A stretch of 64,000 bases of DNA from Prostheceraeus crozeri (Eukaryota > Platyhelminthes > Polycladida > Euryleptidae): assembly GCA_907163375.1 (NCBI GenBank), contig CAJQUW010001819.1:310001-374000 (forward strand). Reading direction: 5' to 3'. Below the pieces are notes generated by a model. It was not told the DNA's origin. It saw only the letters and a program-made list of their open reading frames with translations, and made no database searches. Each line of letters opens with the position of its first letter. Position 1 is the stretch's first letter. Below are positions 46,830 through 58,286 of the stretch, piece after piece. Made by a program: the position numbers and the translations under genes.

Positions 46830-47447
46830 TGGCTACCTGATCAAATTTCTTCTGCAAGTAATTGAGCATGTTTCTGAGTTGGAATTTGGAATCAAGTATT
46901 TGGAATTGAGTTGGAATTGAGTGGTATTGGGAGTTGGAATTGAGTATCAATTTGGAGTCAAAAACTGACATATAGAAAAAAGCTAGGCCAGCTTGAAAAC
47001 AGCCATTTTCGGCATTTTCTGAAAAGTCAAGGTTTTTAATGCCTGGTGTAGCTTTCTGCATTCTGGTTGCCGCTTAAGATCACAGATATTAATCACACTG
47101 ATATACACCAACCCAATCATCATAATTAGTATAGCGCAAATTAACAATAGCGCCTTCGTACATTTTGTTTTTCTCGCTTTGTGCATCGGTTTCGTAGTCA
47201 AAATCAGCCAGTTTTCGTACTCTACTGTTTACAGTGTAGGTTGCGTGATGTGGCCTTTAATTTCGGCAGTTACAAATGTGACGAAATATTTATTCACTGA
47301 TTATGATTACCATATTCATTCAAAGTGAGTGTCCTTTCAGTTTTGCAGATTCAACATTTCTATGGTATGTGTATCGAGAGAATCACACAACGAATCACCA
47401 ATGTAGCTTCTCTGTTGAAGTAATTTCCCTTGTACTTTTCTTTTCAG
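46830..47447. other. End of intron 4, GAATTGGAATT-rich patch
   Basis: 46870-46955 repeats GAATTGGAATTGAG-like units. The reverse complement is similar to the subterminal AATTCCAATTCC runs of the hAT element at 38789-41461, so this may be an end fragment of a relative. The intron ends TTTTCAG at 47447. Confidence 0.45.
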
Positions 47448-47474
47448 CTCCAATGGATCCTGGATTATCAATAG
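47448..47474 (+). CDS. Host gene exon E, 27-base microexon
   Basis: Nine codons' worth of sequence between CTTTTCTTTTCAG and GTGCGT, reading Pro-Met-Asp-Pro-Gly-Leu-Ser-Ile with split codons at both ends (two bases in, one base out). The phases match exon D and exon F exactly, which is the main support. The 27-base length keeps the frame if the exon is skipped, so alternative splicing is possible. Its Pro/Gly content points to a linker. Confidence 0.75.
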   Translation, partial: LQWILDYQ

Positions 47475-48714
47475 GTGCGTGTTTCTAGATTTTTAATCTA
47501 CGTATGTTCAAGTTTTGGACCTCAAGAGCTTTGGTCAATGAAGGAGTAGTTTCAATAATGACATTTAATTTCATTAGTGACATTGTTATTTCAAATAAAG
47601 AAAATCGGAATTAAAAAGGGTATGTATCGAATTTGTCCAAGATATCACAATGTCATTATTGAAAGTCTGTTTGTATTTAATGATTTCACTTTCTCGATAA
47701 CTGCTGCGTTACGTCTTTCATGAATCGCTAAGTTCTTACATGATTCTTTGACCATCCTTATTGAAATCCAAAACCTGCATATCATTAAGTCAGCACATCA
47801 TTTATTTGTATTATAATTAAACGAATACATTGAAAATTTTCTTAAATACAAAGGTTATCAAAATCATGCGGCTTCATATTAGGGCAAGTCCGTGCGATCG
47901 GTCACCTTCTGAAAACGTCTGTCAATTGTATAGGATGCCATGTTTTTTCTATCATAGCTAATCATTTCTGACGGATGTTCCAGCTGCAGTTTGCAATTGA
48001 TTTATTCTATAATTCTCACAAGATCATCAGTCCGGAAAGTTGGTGTTGTAGACAAATGATAAAGCTTAGGCTACAAATTATATAGACTGCATGGTATGCT
48101 TACAATCATTCAAAGTAAAGAAGCTGCCATAATAAAATCAAAAGCTGATAACTAAATTTTCAACTACTCTATAAAGCTAGATAACTATTTCTATCATACA
48201 CACATTCATTGATTAGTTGATACTCGTATAAACAATAATCATATTTCTCTTTGACATGATCGTCGTGACAAGGAACAGCACACTGCATACGAATGGTAAA
48301 CTGTGAATAATGAGATGCGACCAGTCATTGATACACATGTTGAATAGCTTCACATGTTGAATAATTCATCGATTGGGCGACAGCGCAGACAGATAGATAC
48401 GTACTGATAGACAGGCACAAGGGGAAATTGTGTGGTATTGTATTTGATTGGTGCCAGTCACCAGCAATCTGATTTGTTTGTGATGTATTCGAGACACGAC
48501 GTTAGTATGTCACTTCGCGGCTTGCGCTGATTGCGATCAAGACGTGCAACCATAAATATTTCATGAGTCACTACCAGAAACTGCTTAATTGAACCTTAAA
48601 TTTTCCAAAACAGCAGACAGTGATTTAAATAAAAGTACAGAATAGTAAAGCATGATGTTTCACGCATACCACAGTTTTAGGAACACTGCCTTAGATTAAA
48701 GCGCTGCTCATTTG
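47475..48714. other. Intron 5, first part: nothing supported
   Basis: AT-rich intronic DNA with no feature that I can support. Confidence 0.5.
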
Positions 48715-48845
48715 GAATAATACCTCTCACCGGTATGGAAGAGCAGAAGGTCTTGTGTTCAAGTCTGTCCTCCTCAGGATAAACCACCGCTCAAAAATGA
48801 TCCATCAATTCAACGAGCAACTCCAATACAATTAAAGAATTTAAT
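48715..48845 (+). mobile_element. tRNA-derived SINE, family 2, second copy
   Basis: A degraded tRNA-like head contains GTGTTCAAGTCTGTCC (B box region) and is followed by TCCTCAGGATAAACCACCGCT. The order matches the copy at 22595-22705. Confidence 0.55.
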
Positions 48846-49022
48846 AGATAACCACGTCAGGTACAGGATGGGGAAGCGCCCTTTTATTTTGTTGCGATGA
48901 CTACTTTTCATAAATCTAAGTGGAGTAAATTGGTCACCCTGTTGTGGCATCGAGCCATGAAGACAAATCTGCTCCTGTTATAACAGGAATTATGTAAAGA
49001 CATTACTCGTATATTCCTTTAG

Positions 49023-49336
49023 GGCCACATCCCCAATGGAAGGAATGGTTTTCTGATCTCGGTGTTCCAAAACGAACAGAGCCTCGTGAGCGACAGGAAT
49101 ACCGTATCTTCAAAGAAGGTGAACGACAACGACTTCTTGACTTAGAACGACAGAAGAAAGAAGAAGAAGCACGAAGATTGGCGCTTGAAGATCGACTACG
49201 ATCGAATGAACTTCAAAGAAGAACGGAGATCATGTCTGAAAAAGAGAGGAATGAGAAGGAAAGACAAAAATTAGAAGATGAGCTAGCAAAAGAAAGGCAG
49301 AGACGAGTTGACCAAGAACTACGGAGTCAGGCAGAG
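49023..49336 (+). CDS. Host gene exon F: charged coiled coil
   Basis: 314 bases between TTCCTTTAG and GTGAGT: two bases completing a Gly codon, then 104 codons. It opens Pro-His-Pro-Gln-Trp-Lys-Glu-Trp-Phe-Ser-Asp-Leu. From about residue 20 it turns into an uninterrupted run rich in Glu, Arg, Lys, Gln and Leu (for example Glu-Arg-Gln-Arg-Leu-Leu-Asp-Leu-Glu-Arg), an obvious long alpha-helical coiled coil of about 80 residues. Such regions serve in dimerisation or scaffolding, and the partner is unknown. It ends in phase 0, continuing in exon G. Confidence 0.92.
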
Positions 49337-49473
49337 GTGAGTCAACGGAATGTGCTTATCAGATTCGCTTGTTTGTGAATCACTGATAAGGAATCCGTGC
49401 GATGGGATTGGAAATTAGGAGTTGTACAGTATGTATTCATTTGCATATTGATATGTTTATTTTGGAAGTATTA

Positions 49474-49680
49474 GTCTGGCAGCCAGAAAGAGGCCAAAGA
49501 TGAGACTTTCACACAATGATGCACAGCTTTGGGCTACCTCGAATCTGCGCGCATGCAAATTCTACCCGTTTCCTTTTCTCGTCTGACAGAATAAAATAAA
49601 GGCTTGTAAATCCAATGGCCAGCAGCCTGAGGTTTTCTGTGAAAATGAGAATTTGTACATTATCTATTGACTATGTAGAA
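49474..49680. mobile_element. One-arm remnant of the TA-flanked inverted-repeat family
   Basis: TA then GTCTGGCAGCCAGAAAGAG matches the left end of the 41520-42240 element and stays alignable for about 200 bases (GAGACTTTCACA, AATGATG, TGTAAATCCAATGG). The right arm is missing. Confidence 0.8.
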
Positions 49681-50895
49681 AGCATTAGCCTAACTCAAGA
49701 GCTAAGTGTCATTATCATACTTATGTGACGATGTACATAGAACTATAAGGTGCGCTTCACTGAAAGCAAGCCACCACATTTCGAGCTGTGGCAGTAATTT
49801 GAGTACTATACCTTTTTTAAGCTACCTTCAAGTGCTGATGGTTTGGATAGGGAATCAAAAGAAACTATGATCATTAAGTTGTTCCATCCAACACTCAATT
49901 GTGCTATATCTGTAGTGTAGAATGATTTTGATGTCTTTAGACCGATGCACCGATGAGTAGGACAAAATGGAACTTCTTGGGCCGCCGAGGAATGTAATTC
50001 AAATTGCTCCAGTCTTTAGACATCTTTCTTCTACTCTACAGCTCTAGAAATAGCACTTTGCAATCTTTCATGATTATTCTTCATCTCTCCTCACCCCGTG
50101 ACCTAGTCATTTCATTCGCGTTACCACTAACTAGTCTTTCAACTCCACAATAAGCGCTTCTGATATCTTTAGTTCTCACTAGGTCATGGTTTGTCAACAG
50201 GGCACCCACAACTTCTGCGCGTTCAGCAAATTTTTGAATGCTGCGCCTATTCTGAAAGGACTGTCATAATAGAAGAATACATTCAAATGTACTGAGTCAC
50301 AGATGACTGCACCTGTACGCACATGGTGATGAGAATCGCCTAGATAGAGAAAGTAGCTCATCTGTGGTTTCATCAAAATAGATGCGGTCTTTAATTGGCA
50401 CGTGTAATTTGCGAGGATGAAATGCGCTCGTATGAAGCCCATAAATGGTTTACAATCGAGGTAGTTGAGTCGCCAATATTTCATCCAGGTTTTCTTGACA
50501 TCTCTTTAAATTCTTCGATATTTTTGTTTCGCTTACGATTAGGGTTTCCTACTTTCTCAAATTGCAGTGCATTCATGCTACCAAAGGTTGCCTAACCACA
50601 TGAACTCCGATGTGGTAGAGTCCTAAGATTCGTTCAAATCTACATTAAAATGACAGGGATTGGCGGTAGGGGTATTCGTAAAACCAGGAATTTGTAAAAC
50701 ACACTCGTCTGTACCTACAACACTACAGCATTTTCATTGAATGGACAAATGAGCGAAGACGCAAGCAAAGTTGTGGTTCTGTTTCGCCAGCCACTGGTCT
50801 GAAGCCACATTGACGGGCGATTGTTTGTTTCATAACTATAAGCGAATTTTATCATTTTGTCAAGTTTTCAAATATAATTTTTAATTCACAGTTTA
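49681..50895. other. Intron 6 part: nothing supported
   Basis: AT-rich sequence. Open frames around 50194-50595 on both strands overlap each other and match nothing known. Confidence 0.45.
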
Positions 50896-50896
50896 G

Positions 50897-51127
50897 TTAC
50901 CGGCGATGTGGCCTAGTGGTAGAGTGTTCGCTCTGCGCCCGGGAGACTTTGGCTCAAACCGTGGTCATGTCAAACCTAAGACTTTTAAAATAGGTACACT
51001 CTGCATTCTTGCGAGCACAAAACATTCAGCACAAATGAATGAGAGTGGGATAGATCTCAACTCGGCCACATGGAAGAAAGGCTCCATACCTAATGTGCTT
51101 CCGAGTATAAACGAGGTTCATTTATTT
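50897..51127 (+). mobile_element. tRNA-derived SINE, family 1, second full copy
   Basis: TTACCGGCGATGTGGCCTAG starts the head, with A box TGGCCTAGTGGTAGAGTG and B box GGCTCAAACCG, then the same body as 3464-3683 (ATAGGTACACTCTGCATTCT, CTCGGCCACATGGAAGAAAG) and tail GAGGTTCATTTATTT. Full length and collinear with the other copy. Confidence 0.88.
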
Positions 51128-52475
51128 TTAATTTCACTTAATTTGGTTATATAGTAATTCATATTTTAATTAATTATATCATCTTTGGGCTTTGCATGTG
51201 TTACTTTTCATTTGTGTGAATTCACGACTCCTCATTATAGGGAACACTAGTCGACAACATTAATGTCGAACTGGTATGTGTATATACGTGAATGCAGGTT
51301 TATGTATTGTACATATTGATAATGGGTTTCTAAACAACTTCAATGTAAATCTTTTGTAACGAAAGTTCAAACGATTTTTTCATGGTTTTCATTCGTGACA
51401 GTCTTAATAACGAACATCGAATTTTTCAGACTGAGAGCTTAAGGTGCAATCAGATATGAATGAATTGTACCCAAATTTTAATGGCATTTTTGATGGAACA
51501 CAATTCTATGCTCTGCCTTGACTGCACATTAGAGTCATTCATTTCTTTCTTGACAGTTATTTATCCCATGGAGGGTGGTTGTTTTCCCAACCACTAAAAA
51601 ATTAATATCAAATTTAAGCACATCAAAATTTTTCGGAAATTTGGTTATGACGTGATCTCAACCGTGCTTGAGTACCGGCAACTACATGTATACCTGAACT
51701 TAACTTTGCTGACAAATTAATGCTAAAGCAATTGAGTACAGCAGTTTATAACCACCAGCGATGTCGGCGAAGTCTCCTCCTTATCGGAGTTACATTATTG
51801 GCAATCAAGGAAATCTACTTTTTCAATATGTTCATTGTGAATGCGGCTCCCCATAACTAGAGAGAACTTACTTTAGAGCTCATCGCTAAATCGTGCTGCT
51901 CAAAAATTTTATCATTAAAGATAAATGAGACATTCGATATTCTAAGTAATTGCTTCGAAATTTCTCCTGAGAATGGATAGCTCTTTCAGCTATAAGCTTA
52001 GAAGTGTTATTGACAGTTCTTTCAAGGAGATTTAAGGAATATGCTACTAACATCTGAATAAGAGGCAATATTTGCCAGATTGGGCCACGAGACATTATTT
52101 ATCCAGTATTGGTTCTTCATTATAACTTTGACTCGTCTACAAGCTGTAGGAAGTAATAAAACCGAATTGCTATGTAATGATCCTATTTAATTTTTGCAAC
52201 AAAAAATTATTTTTTCGGCTCGCACGCCCTTATCAATGTTATAACACATCTGGATATAAATGAATATATACAGATGAATACAAATTTCAAAAATTATAAG
52301 TAGGTCTATTACTATACCGTAGTATGATTCCATAGGAATCTGAGTGGCGGCACTGCACTATGAAACATAGCACAGTGCCGCCAAAGGACCCTAATCAAGT
52401 GCTGTGTATCTATAACTGATAGTTAGATATCATGTATATTGATACATGAGGAGGAATCAATTTGGGAGGAGGAAA

Positions 52476-52906
52476 TTAATCATTGTTGCTCTTCTTCGGT
52501 CTTGATTTATTTTGATGGCCAAACTCTACTTTCCGGTTCAGTTGCGGCTTTTCTAGGTCAATGATGGTCACTTCACTTGCCTGACGTAATGTGGCATCCT
52601 TTGGGAATCGTGCTCGCACTTCAATATTCCAAAGCACATCTTGCTCTTCATGTTTTTCCTTTTGATGTTGGTATAGAATAGATGTTTTGCTTTTGTTTTT
52701 CAGCAACATAAGGTGTTCTTCATTCTTTCTTGTAAACTACGAGCAGTCTCTCCGATGTAGGTATATTGACATACATTGCATTTCAACTGATATACGCAAT
52801 CACGGACTTGGCATATTTTATTTCGGCTGTAAGGGTAGACACAACAACTTGGATTTTTGCATGTTGAAGAAGTGAATGGATTGGATTTGGTAAGTAACTT
52901 TTTCAT
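52476..52906 (-). pseudogene. GIY-YIG endonuclease region, left arm
   Basis: Cys-Lys-Asn-Pro-Ser-Cys-Cys and Cys-Gln-Val-Arg-Asp-Cys (a probable zinc-binding lead-in) come before Val-Tyr-Gln-Leu-Lys-Cys and Tyr-Ile-Gly-Glu-Thr-Ala-Arg-Ser-Leu, the GIY-YIG core with its catalytic Arg. The rest (52709-52476) ends Arg-Pro-Lys-Lys-Ser-Asn-Asn-Asp. In Penelope-like elements this nuclease cuts target DNA for insertion. The two halves lie in different frames in both arms, so the break is older than the dimer. Confidence 0.8.
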
Positions 52907-52943
52907 TGAAGTTCCAGAGCGTTCAACAGTTGATTGAGTATAT

Positions 52944-53257
52944 CAGTTGAAATGCAATGTATGTCAATATACCTACATCGGAGAGACTGCTCGTAGTTTA
53001 CAAGAAAGAATGAAGAACACCTTATGTTGCTGAAGAACAAAAGCAAAACATCTATTCTATACCAACATCAAAAGGAAAAACATGAAGAGCAAGATGTGTT
53101 TTGGAATATTGAAGTGCGAGCACGATGCCCAAAGGATACCACACTACGTCAGGCAAGTGAAGCGACCATCATTGACTTAGAAAAGCCGCAACTGAACCGG
53201 AAAGTAGAGTTTGGCCATCAAAATAAATCAAGACCGAAGAAGAGCAACAATGATTAA
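52944..53257 (+). pseudogene. GIY-YIG endonuclease region, right arm
   Basis: It repeats the left arm from the Val-Tyr-Gln-Leu core to the same C-terminus, but lacks the cysteine-rich lead-in. The protein end at 53024-53257 differs from the left arm at only four of 77 positions. The same frame break is present. This arm starts abruptly at about 52934, which marks the inner border of the dimer. Confidence 0.8.
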
Positions 53258-53302
53258 TTTCCTCCTTCTCCCAAATTGCTTCCTCCTCATGCATTAATAT
53301 TA

Positions 53303-55089
53303 TATAATTGATTCCTCTCACGTTCTAAAGCTGATGATCGAGGATAAATGGGTGGCTTACCGAGCCGGTAATTGGCCAGTTTACAACCACTTGAAAGAGA
53401 AAATAAAATTGGAAGTTTTGAAAGCCAAGAGATGCTGGAGCAACAAAATTCTAATGAGGGATAAGAATATCTGGAACGTTGTGCGGGAAATTAAAGGGGA
53501 AAGGAAGAACTTTCGATATCCTGATACTGGACCCGACGGTGACTGTTTCGTCTCTGAATTATCTAAAATTTTTGAATCGTGCTTTAATCATGAACCTGAT
53601 GTTGATTTGGAAGTGCTTTCAGATGACTCGTGGGAAGCGCACATAGACTCGTTACTTGTTCATCGACATCTCTCAACATTAAGAATGCAGCAAGCAATGG
53701 GTTACGATGGTGTAAGTGCTTTTCTACTGCGTGAAAGTTCAGATGCAATATGTGATCCTTTAGCTCATATCTATCAGACCTCTATCAGGACACGGACATT
53801 TCCCACATATTGGAAAAATGCTTACATAAAGCCTATTCCAAAATGCCGGAGCCCTTCAATTTTTGATTATCGTCCAATTTCTCTGTTACCGATTGTTTCA
53901 AAACTTTTTGAGCGAATCGTCCTTTCATGCATGAAACACAATTTTGTCAAATCATTTGGCGTTGGTCAACATGCGTTTAGACCTTTAGGGTCTACCACAA
54001 GTGCGCTAATTGACATTCACAATAGCGTTACGAATTTTATGAAGAATCCTGACAATATGTGTGTCAGACTAACGTGCCTGGATTTTTCGAAAGCTTTCGA
54101 TAGGATTCATCATAATCGTTTGTTGAATGTCCTCCTTGTGCAGAATTATAGTAGAGGATTTATTTTGTGGCTGTGTTCTTATTTATCTGATCGAATGCAA
54201 CGTGTATGTGTTAATGAAAGTATTGGGCCCTTAATAAATGCAACGTCCGGGGTGCCTCAAGGGTCTGTACTTGGGCCTTATTTATTTGCTATGTTTGCAT
54301 CTACCTTGTCTGTGTGCTCAAATAGCGGTCAACTTATAAAGTATGCCGATGATTTTACCCTTGTTGAGTCCTGCACAAATGTTGAGCCCAATCCATCGCA
54401 TTGATTGATCAAAATCGCAAAAAGAATACCACTGTGTTGCCATATGATGGTATAGAATTGACATGTAAAATTAATATTCTTGGTGTGACTTTAACAGACA
54501 ATTTGAAATGGAACATTCATTTTGAAAACATTATATTGTCAGTCAATCGTCGTCTACATGTGATGCGAACATTGAAGCCCTATGTCTGTAAAGCAAAATT
54601 GTTTGAAGTTTTTCTTAGCTGTGTTGTCTCTCTACTTATGTACGCCACTCCGCTTTTTTGTAGATTGTCATCAGAGATAAGTAATGAGATAAATAAATTT
54701 CGGAGGCGAGCGCATCGCATCATCTGTAATGAAGATTGTAAATGCCACATTATTCCTGATTTTGACAACATGCGCAAAGATCTAATTTGTAAATTTTTAT
54801 TTAAGTGTCAGTCACCTGCTCACCCACTCCATGCTTTTGTGCCTTTCCGAATGACTCATTCTGCAAATTTCGTTTGAATCCGTGTTTGACATCACGCCGA
54901 CAAAACTCTTTCTTCATATGGTCATGCATGCTGGCGAACAGTGAAACAAGCTTGTAAATAGTGTTTTCCTTTCTGAGATTTTTGCTTCAACAAACGGTTT
55001 TCTATTTCATTATACTTATTGTTGTGAATTTACTTTTGTATAAATGATTGTCATTCTCTTACAATAAACACATTACTTACTTACTTACT
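53303..55089 (+). mobile_element. 5'-truncated LINE (CR1/L2/Jockey-like) nested in the right arm
   Basis: It interrupts the right arm after ATTAATAT; arm sequence resumes at ACATGATATCTAAC. 53334-54404 encodes a near-complete reverse transcriptase: Asp-Tyr-Arg-Pro-Ile-Ser-Leu-Leu-Pro, His-Ala-Phe-Arg-Pro-Leu-Gly, Leu-Asp-Phe-Ser-Lys-Ala-Phe-Asp (catalytic Asp), Gly-Val-Pro-Gln-Gly-Ser-Val-Leu and Tyr-Ala-Asp-Asp (catalytic pair). 54401-54877 gives the C-terminal block in another frame. Residues expected between the two are missing, so a small deletion joins them. It ends AATAAACACATT then (ACTT)n. No endonuclease is present. It is younger than the dimer. Confidence 0.93.
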
Positions 55090-56250
55090 TTACATGATAT
55101 CTAACTATCAGTTATAGATACACAGCATTTGATTAGGGTCCTTTGGCGGCACTGTGCTATGTTTCATAGTGCAGTGCCGCTACTCAGATTTTTATGGAAT
55201 CATACTACGGTAGAGTAATAGACCTACCTATAATTTTTGAATGTATTCATCTGTATATATTCATTTATATCCAGATGTGTTATAACATTGGTAAGGGTGT
55301 GTGAGCCGAAAAAAATGTTTTTTGTTATAAAAATTAAGTAAGATCATTACATCGCAATTCGGTTTTATTACTTCCTACAGCATGTAAACGAGTCAAAGTT
55401 ATAATGAAGAACCAATACTACTAACATCGGATCTATAAAACTTCATGTGGATTTTCAGCAGTTTCCTTTTATTTCGAAGCTATCTTCCACGAGAAATTTT
55501 CATGGCCAAGTTTTTAATAATCGTTTTTGAAAGTCCAATAGTCTTTGATGTTTTCATTCTCAATGGGACGAGGCAAAAGCTGACTGATGATCTGCTAGTG
55601 TTCGATGAACGTGAAATGCTCACGTCAAGTTAGAAGGTGTCTCACTCATCAGTTGAAGTTCTGCTTTGTGTAATTTCCTGATACAGGAAACTTCCTCTGC
55701 AGTGAAATAAAAGTCTTTCTGCGTAGGAGTATCAAAGTTAATTAAGCAAATGGAATAAAGGAAATTACATCGCGTTTATGCTAAATTGGTAATGAAATCG
55801 TATTATCAACTTGTCCGCAATCACTTAAATTTAAATTTAGATCTCCGAAGAATATTGGGTGACGTGATGGAAATTGATTAACGCTTACGAATGCACGCAA
55901 AGCATTAAGACCACGCCAGGATAAGTGAATACAAAGATTTTTTGGCAACCTCGGCCATTCAACTTAGCTGTCTTTCCACAGATGTCAATTGTAGAAAGTA
56001 AAACGTCAGGAGAAAGGAAAGGGAAAATCAAAACTAGTATTTTATTTGCAATGTATTCCAATGACGAGAACCTGGTCAAAATTACATTATATGATGTACA
56101 GTTTGATCAATGCATTAAAAATCAAATCTTACCAAAGAAGTAAAATTCGAAAATATCATTAAAATCGCTTGCAATTATACGATATATTTAAGTACGGCCA
56201 AGAATACTGGATATTCATAAAACCTAGACCAGGATAGAAACAAGTTTCCA

Positions 56251-56599
56251 GCAAAAGAAACTTTCCTTTCGTAAACATTTTCCATGAAACAAATTATACC
56301 AATCCACTGCTTAGTAGACAGTTTCCATAAACAACGATCATGTTGTCTTTACGGAAAAAAAGTAAGGCCAAAAGTAAGTTCTCACGTATACAATTTCCTA
56401 GTATATCATAGGCTTGATTTTAGACATTCGTTTATACTACCGTGCGTCGATACATCGTCCCGCGCGGATGGGATCGCAAGGCCCTGTAATGATAATGCTC
56501 TGAGAGCCTATGTATGTAATATTCACTAATATGAAGTCGCATATGAGAAATCGTCGAGTACCAGCAAATTTGATCTTGAGCCGCGGTGTCTAGGTCAAA
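56251..56599. other. Intronic sequence, nothing supported
   Basis: AT-rich sequence. No recognised feature. Confidence 0.45.
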
Positions 56600-56778
56600 C
56601 AGACATTGATTTTCTGTATAAGTACGCTGTACAATACTGATGAGTCCTCTGGTCCTTTTCCCTTTCTTTTCAAGTGTAAATTTGTGTAAATGTAAACTTG
56701 ACACCCACCTGTATATATTCATGTTGTGATTGATGAAATGGGAATAAATCTATTTTCTATTCTATTCTATACAGAGTA
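56600..56778 (+). mobile_element. Possible LINE 3' end with (TCTAT)n tail
   Basis: TTGACACCCACCTGTATATA, then GAATAAATCTATTTTCTATT, then repeats of TCTAT to 56776. The layout (short 3' region, AATAAA, microsatellite tail) matches the end of the LINE at 55060-55089. No coding sequence is attached. Confidence 0.45.
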
Positions 56779-56879
56779 AACGATAACTAAGGAAAACATT
56801 CTTACCTGAGTTTGTCACTTCAGGAAAATGGTTCAAGAATCTTGTTTATCCTCTGCCATATTGAGTTCACTGGACTCTG

Positions 56880-58286
56880 CTTTAACCTACACATCCGCAC
56901 ATCTCAGTGCAAGGAATGTTGTTGGTGGGACAAGTCCATCTCCCTTTCTTACATCCACACCTCAAGAGTGTCATTAGTGCCTCAGGGGTTGGAGGATTCA
57001 GGCATCGAATTGGAACATACGTGTTCTCATCTGGCACCAGTTGCCAACCATATCCAACCGATGATGGAAGAGACGGGTGGCTTTCTATAGCCATTTTCCA
57101 TATACCATTACAATGTAATGTGTTCGCCAAACATGCAGGTTTAGCAAACAGTTGTAGGTGGAAGACTGTCTCCTTCAGCAGGACGGTTGGAAAGCAACCT
57201 CACCGTTGTGTAAAATTCAAACTTGCACAACAGACAAGCAAGGCGCTCCAACTCAGAATGCACTTGTGGTGACGGATCTGCGAGTTCCAAAGAATCCAGA
57301 GCCTCCTTCATCTTACTGTCACTCGTCAAGAACACCTTGAAGCACCAGTCTTTGCACATATCATCAACCGGATACGTCACTTCCCGTGAAAGCATGGAAC
57401 CCGAGTATGACAGCTGCACGTTTCTCTCCGAGTTTGTCATGAAGAGGTTCGACTAGAAAGCCTCTCCGAAACGTTCCCTTGTCATTAATTAACCTCGTAT
57501 CTGGTGGCAGCTCGTGATATTTGTGAATGAGCAGAAGGAAGACATCTGTGTCGGATCAATCAATGGTAACTTCTGCATCTTTGTTGACAGCATGAGCATG
57601 TAGGATCAAGAGAGTATTGACCTCTTCGTGATTGTGTGTAAGTAGACTCCATGGAACTTCTGCGTTGCCCAGGGTACTTGTTCCTGCTGTCACCATGAAC
57701 TTTTTCAACTTATTTAGATTAGCTTCACTGTAATCTAGACACTTCATTGCTAAGTAATCTGTGAGTTCTGCTTTTGCTTTTATGTTGGACAGGAAATCTT
57801 TCAGAGGGATTTTCTAGATCAGGGTGATATCCCTGACATGATAGTATTTCGACTTTCCTTTTGTCTTCTTTTGACGCATTTTTGCTTTCAGAGAATTATC
57901 GATATATCGGTCACGAACCAACCTCACTTCATGGTAGCACACTGCAATATTTTCGAGTAGTTCGATAAATGATGGCGCAAAGTCACTGCAGGTTTTTATT
58001 TGTTCTTTTTTGGAGATCCTGTTTACAAGAGCCATACCATCAATGATGATCACTGCCCTATGACAAGTTGTTACTTCTTTTTCTGAGAGAACTCTTGATC
58101 TTATTCTTATGCACTTATTTTTGTCGATTCGAAAGAATTCCTGCAAATGTTGTCGGAAAGGAACATTATGTTCAATTGATGTGTCATTTTCCTACCCCAT
58201 AGGCTGTATTGCTGCATCATTGGAAGTAATGGAGTCATCCTCATGAAGTTCTTCATGATCCTTTAGATGCTCGAGGTGATGAAGGA
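56880..58286 (-). pseudogene. Decayed gene of a PIN/FEN-like nuclease plus CXC family
   Basis: Blocks on the minus strand, in order, are Ile-Ile-Ile-Asp-Gly-Met-Ala-Leu (about 58065), an open stretch to 57556, then Asp-Thr-Asp-Val-Phe-Leu-Leu-Leu-Ile and Phe-His-Ala-Phe-Thr-Gly-Ser-Asp (about 57400). Leu-Pro-Pro-Thr-Thr (about 57150) follows, and last a cysteine cluster, Leu-Arg-Cys-Gly-Cys-Lys-Lys-Gly to Cys-Thr-Glu-Met-Cys-Gly-Cys (56970-56890). This order matches an unnamed family I recall as multi-copy in marine invertebrates. An Asp-rich FEN/XPG-like nuclease fold and a tesmin-type CXC end are inferred. Several stops and at least two frame changes break it. The family is scattered enough to suggest mobility, but no ends were found. 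The frame is open up to about 58286 apart from one stop. Confidence 0.7.

Larger units (their letters stand above)
52058..55417. mobile_element. Inverted dimer of Penelope-like (GIY-YIG) 3' ends, interrupted by a LINE
   Basis: Two copies of the same 3' end face outwards. The left arm (about 52103-52906) reads on the minus strand. The right arm (about 52934-55417, minus the LINE at 53303-55089) reads on the plus strand. Each arm has a GIY-YIG nuclease tail of which 77 residues align with 73 identical. Each then has a roughly 340-base 3' region ending in ATAATGAAGAACCAATA. The dimer is flanked by CTACTAACATC repeats (52044-52057 and 55418-55431). About 45 extra bases lie at the left end only. 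Head-to-head copies are known for Penelope-like retroelements. A non-LTR element with a GIY-YIG tail is the alternative. Confidence 0.75.
51840..56250 (-). mobile_element. Decayed LINE (minus), split by the GIY-YIG dimer
   Basis: LINE sequence lies on both sides of 52058-55417. The right piece (about 56250-55432) carries an endonuclease block, His-Pro-Ile-Phe-Phe-Gly-Asp-Leu-Asn-Leu-Asn-Leu (near 55830), in a damaged frame. The left piece (52043-51840) continues with a charged stretch, Ser-Lys-Leu-Ile-Ala-Glu-Arg-Ala, of the kind found between endonuclease and reverse transcriptase. CTACTAACATC followed by NGA stands at both junctions. The RT core is not found, so the LINE is also 3'-truncated or too decayed. 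Confidence 0.55.

Noticed and set aside
56640-56670. CTGATGAGTCC as a hammerhead ribozyme core
   Set aside because: The needed GAAA and matching stems are not found nearby. The stem II candidate does not pair.
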